Assembly (NCBI RefSeq): GCF_000426365.1
Contig: NZ_AUFF01000003.1
Coordinates: 62,001-126,000, forward strand
Length of the DNA stretch: 64,000 bases
Reading direction: 5' to 3'
Source: Arenimonas composti TR7-09 = DSM 18010
GTDB lineage: Bacteria; Pseudomonadota; Gammaproteobacteria; Xanthomonadales; Xanthomonadaceae
Positions within the stretch are counted from its first letter, which is position 1; every line of letters begins with the position of its first letter. This document shows positions 49,726-58,256 of this stretch, in pieces. The translations under genes were made by a program, and so were the position numbers. Below the pieces are notes generated by a model, which saw only the letters and a program-made list of their open reading frames with translations, made no database searches and was not told the DNA's origin.

Positions 49726-50706
49726 ATGACGAAGCACGCGGCGCACCGGGATTTCGTGCTCGAACCCGAGGACAACGAACGGCTGGCGAACCTCGCCGGC
49801 CCCTTCGACGAACATCTGCGGCAGATCGAACTGCGGCTCGGTGTCGAGATCGCCAATCGCGGACATGTGTTCCGCGTCACCGGCGATGGCAAAGCCGTCG
49901 ACGCCACCGAGAAGCTGCTGCGCGCGCTCTACGAGGACGCCGCCGGCGAGACCCTGGACCCGCACCGCATCCACCTGCGCCTCGGCAGTGCGAGCCTGGA
50001 GCGCATCGCCGGCGACGACGACTTCGCGCCGCAGGAGGTGACGGTCCGGGTCAAGCGCGGCACCGTGCGTGGCCGCGGCGCCAACCAGGCGAAGTACCTG
50101 CACGCGATCTCGCAGAACGACATCAACTTCGGCGTCGGCCCGGCCGGTACCGGCAAGACCTTCCTCGCGGTGGCGATGGCGGTCGATGCGCTCAACGAGA
50201 GCCGGGTGCAGCGGCTGCTGCTGGTGCGTCCGGCGGTCGAGGCCGGGGAGAAGCTGGGCTTCCTGCCCGGCGACCTCAGCCAGAAGGTCGATCCCTACCT
50301 GCGGCCGCTGTACGACGCGCTGTACGAGATGCTCGGCGTCGAGAAGGTCGCCAAGCTGCTCGAGCGCAACGTCATCGAGATCGCGCCGCTGGCCTACATG
50401 CGCGGGCGCACGCTCAACGACGCGTTCGTGATCCTCGACGAGGCGCAGAACACCACCATCGAGCAGATGAAGATGTTCCTGACCCGGATCGGCTTCGGCT
50501 CGACCGCGGTGATCACCGGCGACCTCAGCCAGATCGACCTGCCGAAGCACCAGAAGTCCGGCCTGCGCGACGCCATCGACGTGCTGCGCGGGGTCGAGGG
50601 CATCAGCTTCACCTTCTTCGACGCCCGCGATGTCGTGCGCCACCCGCTGGTCGCGCGCATCGTCCGCGCCTACGATGCCCGCGACGGCAAGGAGTCCCAG
50701 GAATGA
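49726..50706 (+). CDS. ybeZ: PhoH-like ATPase YbeZ
   Basis: 326-residue P-loop ATPase linked to RNA metabolism with YbeY. Walker [20 protein letters not shown] (about 142-150), Walker [22 protein letters not shown], and GDLSQIDLP. An N-terminal KH-like region ([16 protein letters not shown]). 27 nt after miaB and ATGA overlap with ybeY. Confidence 0.95.
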   Translation: MTKHAAHRDFVLEPEDNERLANLAGPFDEHLRQIELRLGVEIANRGHVFRVTGDGKAVDATEKLLRALYEDAAGETLDPHRIHLRLGSASLERIAGDDDFAPQEVTVRVKRGTVRGRGANQAKYLHAISQNDINFGVGPAGTGKTFLAVAMAVDALNESRVQRLLLVRPAVEAGEKLGFLPGDLSQKVDPYLRPLYDALYEMLGVEKVAKLLERNVIEIAPLAYMRGRTLNDAFVILDEAQNTTIEQMKMFLTRIGFGSTAVITGDLSQIDLPKHQKSGLRDAIDVLRGVEGISFTFFDARDVVRHPLVARIVRAYDARDGKESQE

Positions 50707-51164
50707 GCCGCTGGCCGCTGCAGCTGGACGTGTCGGTGAGCTACGGCTGCGGCCGCGCCGGGGTGCCGGCCTCCGCCAGCTTCCGCCGCTGGGTCGCCGC
50801 GGCGACGAAGGGCCGCATCAAGCGCGCCGACCTGGCGATCCGGGTCGTCGACGAGAAGGAAGGCCGCGCCCTCAACCGCCACTACCGCGGCAAGGACTAT
50901 GCGACCAATGTGCTGAGCTTCCCGGCCGAACTGCCCGAAGGCGTGCAGCTGCCGCTGCTCGGCGACCTGGTGATCTGCGCCCCGGTCGTCGCCCGCGAAG
51001 CCGCCGAACAGGGCAAGCCCCTGCAGGCCCACTACGCCCACCTGACCGTGCACGGCGTCCTGCACCTGCTCGGCCTCGACCACGAGGACGAACGCGAGGC
51101 GGAGGCGATGGAGCAGATGGAGCGCGAGATCCTGGCCGAACTCGGCCTCCCCGATCCCTACTGA
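50703..51164 (+). CDS. ybeY: Endoribonuclease YbeY
   Basis: 153-residue metal-dependent RNase for 16S rRNA maturation and ribosome quality control. Zinc site [31 protein letters not shown]. Coupled to ybeZ. Confidence 0.96.
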   Translation: MSRWPLQLDVSVSYGCGRAGVPASASFRRWVAAATKGRIKRADLAIRVVDEKEGRALNRHYRGKDYATNVLSFPAELPEGVQLPLLGDLVICAPVVAREAAEQGKPLQAHYAHLTVHGVLHLLGLDHEDEREAEAMEQMEREILAELGLPDPY

Positions 51165-51173
51165 CCCCGCAGC

Positions 51174-51278
51174 CCCCCCTGCCTCTGTAGGAGCGGCTTC
51201 AGCCGCGATGCCTTCCTCCCATTCGTTCCGGGTCCCTCCGGGATCGCGGCTGAAGCCGCTCCTACAGAGGCAGGGGGG
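51174..51278. repeat. Perfect 36-bp inverted repeat built on two type B repeats
   Basis: Arms 51174-51209 and 51243-51278 are exact reverse complements around a 33-nt loop. Each arm holds one type B unit (51187-51209; 51243-51265) plus 13 further identical bases including CCTGCCTCT. Lies between ybeY and corC. Confidence 0.92.
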
Positions 51279-51345
51279 CGGGTTTTGGGGGCGGGTGGAG
51301 GTTGGCCGTGTAGAATCGACTCCCCGTCACGAGACGCTAGCCCGC

Positions 51346-52197
51346 ATGTCAGAGGACTCGCCAAGTACCACCGCGCCGGAACGCCGCTCGTGGCTCGAAC
51401 GCCTCAGCCTGGCGTTTTCCGGTGAACCGCAGACCCGCGCCGACCTGATCGAGATCCTGCGCGACGCGCAGACCAACGGCCTGCTCGAGGCCGACACCCT
51501 GAAGATGCTCGAGGGCGCCCTGTCCGTCTCCGAACAGCAGGTCGGCGACATCATGGTGCCGCGCTCGCAGATGGTGTCGCTGCCGATCGACGCGCGCTTC
51601 CTCGACCTGACGAAGATGGTGGTGGAGTCCGGGCACTCGCGCTTCCCGGTGCACGGCGAGGACCGCGACGAGATCCTCGGCATCCTGCTCGCCAAGGACC
51701 TGCTGCGCGGCCTGGTGTCCGACGGCGGCCCCGGCAGCGTGCGCGAGCTGCTGCGCCCGGCGGTGCTGATCCCCGAATCCAAGCGCCTGAACGTGCTGCT
51801 GCGCGAGTTCCGCCTGTCGCGCAACCACATGGCGATCGTCGTCGACGAACACGGCGGCGTCGCCGGCCTGGTCACGATCGAGGACGTGCTCGAACAGATC
51901 GTCGGCGAGATCGACGACGAGCACGACGACCTCGACGAGGCCAAGCTGATCGCCGCCCAGGCCGACGGCCAGTTCATGGTCGACGCGCTGACCCCGATCG
52001 ACGACTTCAACGAGCGCTTCGGCGCCGACTTCCCCGACGACGAGTACGACACGATCGGCGGCCTGGTCACCTCGGCGATCGGCCACTTGCCGGCCGCCGG
52101 CGAGGAGCTGGCGCTGGGGCGTTTCCACTTCCGCGTCTGCCGCGCCGACCGCCGCCGCGTGCACACCTTCATCGTCAGCGTCCATGCGGGCGAGTGA
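51346..52197 (+). CDS. corC: CorC/YbeX CBS-domain protein (HlyC/CorC family)
   Basis: 283 residues. Two CBS domains (VGDIMVPRSQMVSLP... and VIIPES...EHGGVAGLVTIEDVLEQIVGEI, about 60-185) and a C-terminal CorC_HlyC domain (DTIGGLVTSAIGHLPAAGEEL). Linked to magnesium/cobalt efflux and ribosome-associated functions with YbeY. Start MSEDSPS at 51346, 30 nt after a TAGAAT (51311-51316). An upstream in-frame start would translate the repeat. Confidence 0.94.
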   Translation: MSEDSPSTTAPERRSWLERLSLAFSGEPQTRADLIEILRDAQTNGLLEADTLKMLEGALSVSEQQVGDIMVPRSQMVSLPIDARFLDLTKMVVESGHSRFPVHGEDRDEILGILLAKDLLRGLVSDGGPGSVRELLRPAVLIPESKRLNVLLREFRLSRNHMAIVVDEHGGVAGLVTIEDVLEQIVGEIDDEHDDLDEAKLIAAQADGQFMVDALTPIDDFNERFGADFPDDEYDTIGGLVTSAIGHLPAAGEELALGRFHFRVCRADRRRVHTFIVSVHAGE

Positions 52198-52222
52198 GGC
52201 CCGCGGCCGCTTCCGTTCCCGG

Positions 52223-53503
52223 ATGAGCCCGCCCCGCGCCGCCGCGGTGGCGGCCTGGCTGCTGGCCGCGTGGCTGCTGCTGGGCACCGCGGTCGCGCGC
52301 GCGGCCGGCGCGCCGGTGCAGGACGCCCCCGTGCCGGCGGCCACGGGGCAGGACGACGGCACGCAGGCCGCGCCGCCGCAGGCGCGCGGCCTGCGCATCG
52401 GCATCCTGACGATGGAGCCGGGCGAGATCTTCTTCGAGCGCTTCGGCCACAACGCGATCGTCGTCGACGACCCCGCCGCGGCCGGGCCGGTGTCCTACAA
52501 CTACGGCTACTTCGACCTCGACGAGGAAGGCTTCGTCTGGAATTTCGCCCGCGGCCGGATGGTGTACCGGCTGGTCGCGCTGCCGCTGGAACGCGACCTG
52601 CGCTACTACGCCGAGGTCGGCCGCGGCGCGACGATGCAGTGGCTGGACCTGCCGCCGGAACGTGCCGCCGCCCTCGCCGCGCGCCTGCACGACCAGGCCA
52701 CCGGGCCGGAATCGCGCTACCGCTACGAGTACTTCACCAGCAACTGCTCGACGAAGGTGCGCGACGGCATCGATTTCGCGCTCGAAGGCGCCCTGCACCG
52801 GCAGCTGGTGCCGCGCTCGCAGGGCGACACCTGGCGCAGCGAGGCCGTGCGGCTGGCGGCGCCGGCGCCGTGGATGGCGCTGGGTTTCCACCTCGGCCTC
52901 GCCGGCTGGGCGGACCAGCCACTGTCGCGCTGGGACGAGGCGTTCGTGCCGATGCGCCTGCGCGACGACCTGCGCCGGATCACCCTCGCCGACGGGCGAC
53001 CGCTGGTGGCGTCCGAGGAAGTGCTGCTGCCGCATCGGCTGGGCCAGCCGCCGGACGCCGCGCCGCGCTGGCGCCTGCCGGCGCTCCTGCTCGGCATCGC
53101 GATCGCCGCCGTGGTGTTCTGGAGCGCGCGCCGGGCGCCGCGCCTGCTCGGCCTCGGCGCCGGCCTGTTCTGGCTGTTCGCCGGCCTGTGCGGCGTGCTG
53201 ATGGGCTTCCTGTGGTTCGGCTCCGATCATGTCGCCGGGCACGCCAACCAGAACCTGCTGCTGCTGAGCCCGCTGGCCCTGGGCCTGCTGCCGGCGGCAT
53301 GGGCGAAGCTGCGCGGCCGCACGCCGGGGGCGTGGTTCCGGCCGCTGCTGTGGACCGTCGCCGGCATGGCGGCGCTGGCCGGCTTCCTGAAGTTCCTGCC
53401 CTTCCTCGACCAGCAGAACACGGACTGGGTGCTGCTGTTGCTGCCGGTGCATTGGGCGCTGCTGAAAACCTTCGATCCGAAGCGGGAAACGAGTGGAGAG
53501 TAA
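52223..53503 (+). CDS. DUF4105 (Lnb N-terminal-type) membrane protein
   Basis: 426 residues. Signal sequence (AAAVAAWLLAAWLLLGTAVARA), a periplasmic DUF4105 domain (about 55-260: MEPGEIFFERFGHNAIVVDD, YNYGYFDLDE, FTSNCSTKVRDGID with a likely catalytic Asn-Cys), then five hydrophobic segments. The Cys/His pattern suggests a thiol hydrolase-like fold; function unknown. An ATG at 52184 overlapping corC by 14 nt is an alternative start. The last codons and TAA stop lie inside a 27-bp inverted repeat. Confidence 0.8.
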   Translation: MSPPRAAAVAAWLLAAWLLLGTAVARAAGAPVQDAPVPAATGQDDGTQAAPPQARGLRIGILTMEPGEIFFERFGHNAIVVDDPAAAGPVSYNYGYFDLDEEGFVWNFARGRMVYRLVALPLERDLRYYAEVGRGATMQWLDLPPERAAALAARLHDQATGPESRYRYEYFTSNCSTKVRDGIDFALEGALHRQLVPRSQGDTWRSEAVRLAAPAPWMALGFHLGLAGWADQPLSRWDEAFVPMRLRDDLRRITLADGRPLVASEEVLLPHRLGQPPDAAPRWRLPALLLGIAIAAVVFWSARRAPRLLGLGAGLFWLFAGLCGVLMGFLWFGSDHVAGHANQNLLLLSPLALGLLPAAWAKLRGRTPGAWFRPLLWTVAGMAALAGFLKFLPFLDQQNTDWVLLLLPVHWALLKTFDPKRETSGE

Positions 53504-53570
53504 CGAGCAACGAGTGAAAGCGCGCGCTGCGCGCGGGTCTTCCCTCGTTGCTCGTTACTCTCCACTCGTT
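53488..53570. repeat. Perfect 27-bp inverted repeat at the DUF4105 stop codon
   Basis: Arms 53488-53514 and 53544-53570 are exact reverse complements. Each arm repeats ACGAG three times. The loop (29 nt) includes GCGCGCGCTGCGCGCG. Further copies of the word run past the right arm (ACTCG). Confidence 0.9.
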
Positions 53571-53611
53571 ACTCGCTTGCCGAAGGCGCACTCCCCCCGG
53601 AAGATCCACGC

Positions 53612-54598
53612 ATGGACCAGACCCCGTCCCCGGTGGTGAACTGCGTCGCCTACTGGCGCGACGGCAGCAAGCGGGTGATTCCGCTGGACGAGATCAGCGA
53701 CGTGCTCGCCGTCGACGACGGCAGCTTCGTCTGGGTCGGGCTGTTCAATCCGCCGGCCGACCTGCTCGGCAAGCTGCAGGAGGAGTTCTGCCTGCACGAC
53801 CTCGCGGTCGAGGACGCGCGGCACGCGCACCAGCGGCCGAAGATCGAGGCCTACGGCGATTCGCTGTTCATCGTCGCGCACACCGCGCAGGTCGTCGACG
53901 GCCGCATCCGCTTCGGCGAGACGCATCTGTTCGTCGGCCCGCGCTACCTGGTGACGCTGCGGCACGGCGCGTCGCTCAGCTACGCGCCGGTGCGGGCACG
54001 CCTGGAACGCGACGCCGCGGCGACCGCGCTCGGTCCCGGCTACGCGCTCTACGCGGTGCTCGACTTCATCGTCGACAACTACCTGCCGATCGTCGACGTG
54101 TTCGGCGCGCGGCTCGAGGGCCTGGAGCAGGACATCTTCGAGGAGACGTTCCGCCGCGAGACCGTGCGCGAGCTCTACGACCTCAAGCGCGAACTCACCC
54201 GCATGCGGCTGGCGGTGACGCCGCTGCAAGACATCACCGGCCAGCTCACCCGCGTCCACGTCGCGCTGATCGGCGAGGACATGCGGCTGTACTTCCGCGA
54301 CGTCTACGACCACGTGCTGCGGGTGAACGACGCGGTCGACACCCTGCGCGAGATGCTCACCGCGGCGATGAACGTGAACCTCGCCCTGGTCACCGTGGCC
54401 CAGGGCGAGATCGTCAAGCGCCTCGCCGGCTGGGCCGGCCTGCTCGCGGCGCCGACCCTGATCGCCAGCTGGTACGGCATGAACTTCCCGCACATGCCTG
54501 AACTCGCGGGGCGCTGGAGCTACCCGATCCTGATCGGCGTCACGATCGCGGTGATGGCGGTGCTGTTCGTGGTGCTGCGCCGCGCGCGCTGGATCTGA
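53612..54598 (+). CDS. CorA-family magnesium/divalent cation channel
   Basis: 328 residues. A large cytoplasmic N-terminal domain, then two C-terminal membrane helices with the selectivity motif YGMNF (288-292) and a final basic stretch RRARW. Forms pentameric Mg2+ channels. The next gene is convergent. Confidence 0.93.
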   Translation: MDQTPSPVVNCVAYWRDGSKRVIPLDEISDVLAVDDGSFVWVGLFNPPADLLGKLQEEFCLHDLAVEDARHAHQRPKIEAYGDSLFIVAHTAQVVDGRIRFGETHLFVGPRYLVTLRHGASLSYAPVRARLERDAAATALGPGYALYAVLDFIVDNYLPIVDVFGARLEGLEQDIFEETFRRETVRELYDLKRELTRMRLAVTPLQDITGQLTRVHVALIGEDMRLYFRDVYDHVLRVNDAVDTLREMLTAAMNVNLALVTVAQGEIVKRLAGWAGLLAAPTLIASWYGMNFPHMPELAGRWSYPILIGVTIAVMAVLFVVLRRARWI

Positions 54599-54619
54599 CG
54601 CGCGCGGCGCCCGTCGCGC

Positions 54620-55810
54620 TCAGCGCTTGACCAGCTCGACGCGGCGGTTCTTCGCCCGGCTCGCCGAATCGGTGTTCGCGACCAGCGGCCGGCCCTCGCC
54701 GTGGCCGTCGCTCGCCAGCCGCCCGGCGTCGATGCCGCGCCCGACCAGCGCCGCGACCACCGCCGCCGCGCGTGCCCGCGACAGCGCCAGGTTCGCCGCG
54801 TCGCCGCCGATGTCGTCGGTGTGGCCCTCGATCGACAGCGCCAGCGCCGGGTCGGCCTGCATGAGCGCCTGCACCCGGTCGAGCACGGGCGCGGCATCCG
54901 GGCGCAGCGTCGCCTTGCCGAAGTCGAAGTTCACGTACAGCGCCACCCGGCCCTCGGCATCGAGCGCGGCGCGCAGCGCGTCGGGTTCCGGCGGCAGCAG
55001 GCTGGAGGCGAACGGCTTCTCCTCGATCACCGTCAGCTCGTACATCCGGTCCTCGGAATACACGCCGACCCACACCAGCTGGCCCTCGTGCATCAGCCGG
55101 GCGGTGAGGTTGTTCTCCTCCCCGTCGTGCACGATCTCGCCGCCCCGCGCCAGCACGGCATGACGGAAATTCTCGATGACGTCGGGCCAGCCCACCGGCT
55201 GGCCGCCGTCGGCGAGCACGAAGCGGGCGTGGTACTTCGCGCCCTGCGCGGTGATTCCGGTGAAGCCGCCGTCGGCGTCGAAGCTGCGGAACTCCGCCTC
55301 GTCGAAATTCCGCCGCTCCGGTTCCTCGGCGACGAAGCCGGGCATGTGCCCGAACAGGCGGTGGTCGTCGGCGCACGGCGCGGTCAGCGTCGGGCGGTGC
55401 GGCGCGACGTCGACCACGACGATGTCGATGCGGTGGTCGTCGCTGTAGACGTGGACCCAGTGCCGGGTGCCGTCGCGGTCGAACCAGGCGTGGGTGTCGT
55501 TGCCTTCGGCGAACGCGACCGTCGCACCGAGCGCCGCGAGCTGCTCGCGATAGTTGTACTGGATCTCCAGCGCGCTCATCGGCGTGTCGCCCTGGAAGAT
55601 GTAGGTGGCCTCGCAGTAGCGGCCGGCGACCGGTTGCTCGCGCACGCTGCCGTCGGCATCGGCCACGCGGAAGGTGTTGCGGTGCCAGGCGTACTTCGTC
55701 TCCGAGTCGGGCTCGTAGCCCGGCAGGGTGCCGAGCGGTGCGCAGTCGGCGGCGGCGGTGCCGGCGGCCAGGGCGAGCGTGACGGCGGCGAAGCGGAAAG
55801 CGGTCTTCAT
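54620..55810 (-). CDS. OmpA-family protein with duplicated N-terminal domain
   Basis: 396 residues, exported (signal peptide AAVTLALAAGTAAA|D). Two ~110-residue copies of one domain (about 27-135 and 150-260): 'LGTLPGYEPDSETK...FRVADADGSV' and 'FGHMPGFVAEEPERR...FRSFDADGGF', each ending in VHVYSDDHRIDIVVV / VGVYSEDRMYELTVI. A C-terminal OmpA domain (about 285-396: VNFDFGKATLRPDA, IEGHTDDIGGDAANLALSRARA, ASDGHGEGRPLVAN) binds peptidoglycan. Function unknown. Confidence 0.88.
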   Translation of the reverse strand: MKTAFRFAAVTLALAAGTAAADCAPLGTLPGYEPDSETKYAWHRNTFRVADADGSVREQPVAGRYCEATYIFQGDTPMSALEIQYNYREQLAALGATVAFAEGNDTHAWFDRDGTRHWVHVYSDDHRIDIVVVDVAPHRPTLTAPCADDHRLFGHMPGFVAEEPERRNFDEAEFRSFDADGGFTGITAQGAKYHARFVLADGGQPVGWPDVIENFRHAVLARGGEIVHDGEENNLTARLMHEGQLVWVGVYSEDRMYELTVIEEKPFASSLLPPEPDALRAALDAEGRVALYVNFDFGKATLRPDAAPVLDRVQALMQADPALALSIEGHTDDIGGDAANLALSRARAAAVVAALVGRGIDAGRLASDGHGEGRPLVANTDSASRAKNRRVELVKR

Positions 55811-55859
55811 GGGCGGGAGGCTCCTCGAGGCCTGTTGCGGCGCATCATCGTGGTGAAAA

Positions 55860-55880
55860 CCGGGTCGAACGCCGACCCGG
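55860..55880 (-). other. Hairpin with short T run in the ompA-like leader
   Basis: On the minus strand an 8-bp stem CCGGGTCG/CGACCCGG with a 5-nt loop, followed by TTTTCACC, 49 nt upstream of the OmpA-family start. Terminator-like but with only four T. Confidence 0.4.
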
Positions 55881-55926
55881 GCTCCACGCGGACAGTCCCG
55901 GGCCGCCGGATGTGACCGTCGCGGGC

Positions 55927-55940
55927 TTGACCGGCGTCAA
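55927..55940. promoter_or_regulatory. FNR/ANR-type box for hemN
   Basis: TTGAC-CGGC-GTCAA, a perfect dyad of the FNR half-site variant TTGAC. Centre 55933.5, which is 42.5 nt before the hemN ATG at 55976. Confidence 0.7.
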
Positions 55941-55975
55941 GGCATCGCCGCCGGCCGCCCGGCAGGATGCCGGCC

Positions 55976-57367
55976 ATGAACGCGATTCCGTCCTTCGACG
56001 CCGAACTGCTGCGCCGCTACGACCGCCCGGGTCCGCGCTACACCTCGTACCCGACCGCGCCGCAGTTCGCGCCCGGCTTCGGCGAGGCGGAGTTCGTCCG
56101 TGCCGCGCGCGCGAGCAACGACGACCCGATCCCGCGCCGCCTGTCGCTCTACGCGCACGTGCCGTTCTGCTTCAGCCCCTGCTTCTACTGCGGCTGCAAC
56201 CGCATCATCACCCGCGACCACGGGCGCGCCGCGCCGTACCTGCAGCGGCTGGTGCGCGAGGCGTCGCTGCTCGGGCCGCTGTTCGCGCGCGACCGCGAGG
56301 TGATCCAGATCCACCTGGGCGGCGGCACCCCGAACTTCCTCACCGCCGACCAGATCGGCGAATTCCTCGAAAGCCTCGCCACCCACTTCCGCTTCAGCAG
56401 CTCGCCCGAGCGCGACTTCTCGATCGAGCTCGACCCGCGCTTCGTCGCCGACGGTGCCGTCGCCGCGCTGGGCTTCATGGGCTTCAACCGCGCCAGCCTC
56501 GGCGTGCAGGACTTCGACCCGGCGGTGCAGGCGGCGGTGAACCGCATCCAGAGCGTCGCCGAGACGATGAAGGTCATCGACGACTGCCGCGCGCACGGTT
56601 TCCGCTCGGTCAACGTGGATCTCATCTACGGCCTGCCGAAGCAGACGCTCGCCGGCTTCGAGCGCACGCTGGACATCGTCACCGCGGCCCGTCCCGACCG
56701 GCTGGCGATCTACGGCTACGCGCACATGCCGCAGCTGTTCCGTCCGCAGAAGCAGATCGACGAGGCGCAGCTGCCGGCCCCCGAGGACAAGCTGGCGCTG
56801 CTGCAGCTGGCGATCGACAAGCTCGGCGCCGCCGGCTACGTGCACATCGGCATGGACCACTTCGCGCTGCCGGAGGACGACCTGGCGCGCGCGCAGGCGG
56901 CCGGCGGCCTGCACCGCAACTTCATGGGCTACACCACGCATGCCGACTGCGACCTGGTCGGCATGGGCGTGAGCGCGATCAGCCACGTGGCAGAGACCTT
57001 CAGCCAGAATCCGCGCGACCTCCCCGCGTGGGAGATCGCCATCGACGCCGGCAGGCTGCCGACCTGGCGTGGCATGCAGCTCGACGCCGACGACGTCCTG
57101 CGCGGCGACATCATCCAGCAGCTGATGTGCTCGGCCCGGATCGACATCGCCGACGTCGAGCGCCGGCACGACATCGACTTCGCGGCGACCTTCCCTGCCG
57201 AGCTCGACCGCGTGCGGGCGCTGGTCGCCGATGGCCTGGTCGAGGTCACGCCGGAGGCGATCACCGCGACCTCGCGTGGTCGCCTGCTGCTGCGTATCAT
57301 CGCCGCATGCTTCGACCGCTACCTGCACCAGGGCGAATCCGCCGGCCGCTATTCGAAGGCGATCTGA
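55976..57367 (+). CDS. hemN: Oxygen-independent coproporphyrinogen III dehydrogenase
   Basis: 463-residue radical-SAM enzyme that makes protoporphyrinogen precursors without oxygen. RYDRPGPRYTSYPTAPQF, then the cluster motif HVPFCFSPCFYCGCN with Cys65, 69, 72 and the extra Cys74, and HLGGGTPNFL. Length matches HemN rather than HemW. An ATG at 55967 adds three residues; 55976 is preferred because of the FNR-box geometry. Followed after 19 nt by fnr. Confidence 0.95.
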   Translation: MNAIPSFDAELLRRYDRPGPRYTSYPTAPQFAPGFGEAEFVRAARASNDDPIPRRLSLYAHVPFCFSPCFYCGCNRIITRDHGRAAPYLQRLVREASLLGPLFARDREVIQIHLGGGTPNFLTADQIGEFLESLATHFRFSSSPERDFSIELDPRFVADGAVAALGFMGFNRASLGVQDFDPAVQAAVNRIQSVAETMKVIDDCRAHGFRSVNVDLIYGLPKQTLAGFERTLDIVTAARPDRLAIYGYAHMPQLFRPQKQIDEAQLPAPEDKLALLQLAIDKLGAAGYVHIGMDHFALPEDDLARAQAAGGLHRNFMGYTTHADCDLVGMGVSAISHVAETFSQNPRDLPAWEIAIDAGRLPTWRGMQLDADDVLRGDIIQQLMCSARIDIADVERRHDIDFAATFPAELDRVRALVADGLVEVTPEAITATSRGRLLLRIIAACFDRYLHQGESAGRYSKAI

Positions 57368-57386
57368 GCGCTCAAGGGGCATCCGC

Positions 57387-58136
57387 GTGAGCACGCCGGC
57401 ACGACGGCCCCGGCCCTCGCCGATCGCCGACGACGGCGACGAGCTGCGTTTCTGCAGCACCTGCGCGTTCTCCGACGCCTGCCTGTCGCAGGGCTACGAC
57501 AAGTCGTCGCTGGCCGAACTGCACGTGCTGGTCGAACACGTCGGCCCCTTCCACGAGGGCATGCACCTGTTCCGCGAAGGCGACGAGTTCAACGCGATCG
57601 CGGCGGTGCGCGCGGGAACGGTGAAGACCTACGTGCTCGACGCCGAAGGGCGCGAGCAGGTGCTCGGCTTCCATCTGCCGGGCGAGGTGATCGGCCTCGA
57701 CGCGATCCACGCGTCGCGCTATCCCTGCAACGCGGTGGCGCTCGACACGGTGATGCTCTGCCGCTTCTCGTTCCCGAAGATGGCGCTGCTGGCGACGCGC
57801 ATGCCGGGGCTGCAGGCGCAGCTCTTCCGGTTGCTCAGCCAGGACATCGGCAAGGCGGCGCTGCTGTCGGGCGATTTCAGCGCCGACGAGCGGATGGCGG
57901 CCTTCCTGGTGGCGTTGTCGCGCCGTTTCGAGCGGCGCGGGTTCTCCGCCACGCGCCTGCACCTGACGATGTCGCGCACCGACATGGCGAACTACCTGCG
58001 CCTCGCGCCCGAGACCGTCAGCCGGGTGCTGCGCCGCTTCCAGTCCGAGGGCCTGGTCGGGGTCGACCGCCGCGAGCTCGAGATCCTCGATCCGGCGCGG
58101 CTCGCCGGGCTGGCGAAGGCGGTCCTCAGGGACTAG
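57387..58136 (+). CDS. fnr: FNR-type oxygen-sensing transcription regulator
   Basis: 249 residues from a GTG start. The [4Fe-4S] ligands align with E. coli FNR: Cys23, 26, 32 (C-x2-C-x5-C) and Cys125 (VMLC). The recognition helix LRLAPETVSRVLRRF has Glu209, Ser212 and Arg213 at the same numbers as in E. coli, which read TTGAT/C half-sites. It likely activates hemN, norB, nnrS and the terminal lipoprotein gene, all of which carry boxes. The reading frame is open upstream but that part is the hemN region. Confidence 0.93.
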   Translation: MSTPARRPRPSPIADDGDELRFCSTCAFSDACLSQGYDKSSLAELHVLVEHVGPFHEGMHLFREGDEFNAIAAVRAGTVKTYVLDAEGREQVLGFHLPGEVIGLDAIHASRYPCNAVALDTVMLCRFSFPKMALLATRMPGLQAQLFRLLSQDIGKAALLSGDFSADERMAAFLVALSRRFERRGFSATRLHLTMSRTDMANYLRLAPETVSRVLRRFQSEGLVGVDRRELEILDPARLAGLAKAVLRD

Positions 58137-58186
58137 GCCGGCATCGGCGCGGGCGCTGCGGGATCCGGACGCCCACGCGATTCCGC

Positions 58187-58200
58187 TTGATCCAGGTCAG
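58187..58200. promoter_or_regulatory. FNR-type box for norB
   Basis: TTGAT-CCAG-GTCAG. One perfect half-site and one with a final G for A. Centre 63.5 nt before the norB ATG; a -41.5 site would start transcription near 58235. Confidence 0.55.
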
Positions 58201-58256
58201 GGAGTGTCGCGCGGCGCGCGCGGACCATGGCGACGCATCGTCATGGGAGACGTTCG

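Noticed and set aside
57231..57386. N-terminal extension of the FNR-type protein
   Set aside because: It overlaps the hemN coding end, is Arg/Pro-rich and has no FNR homology; the GTG at 57387 fits.
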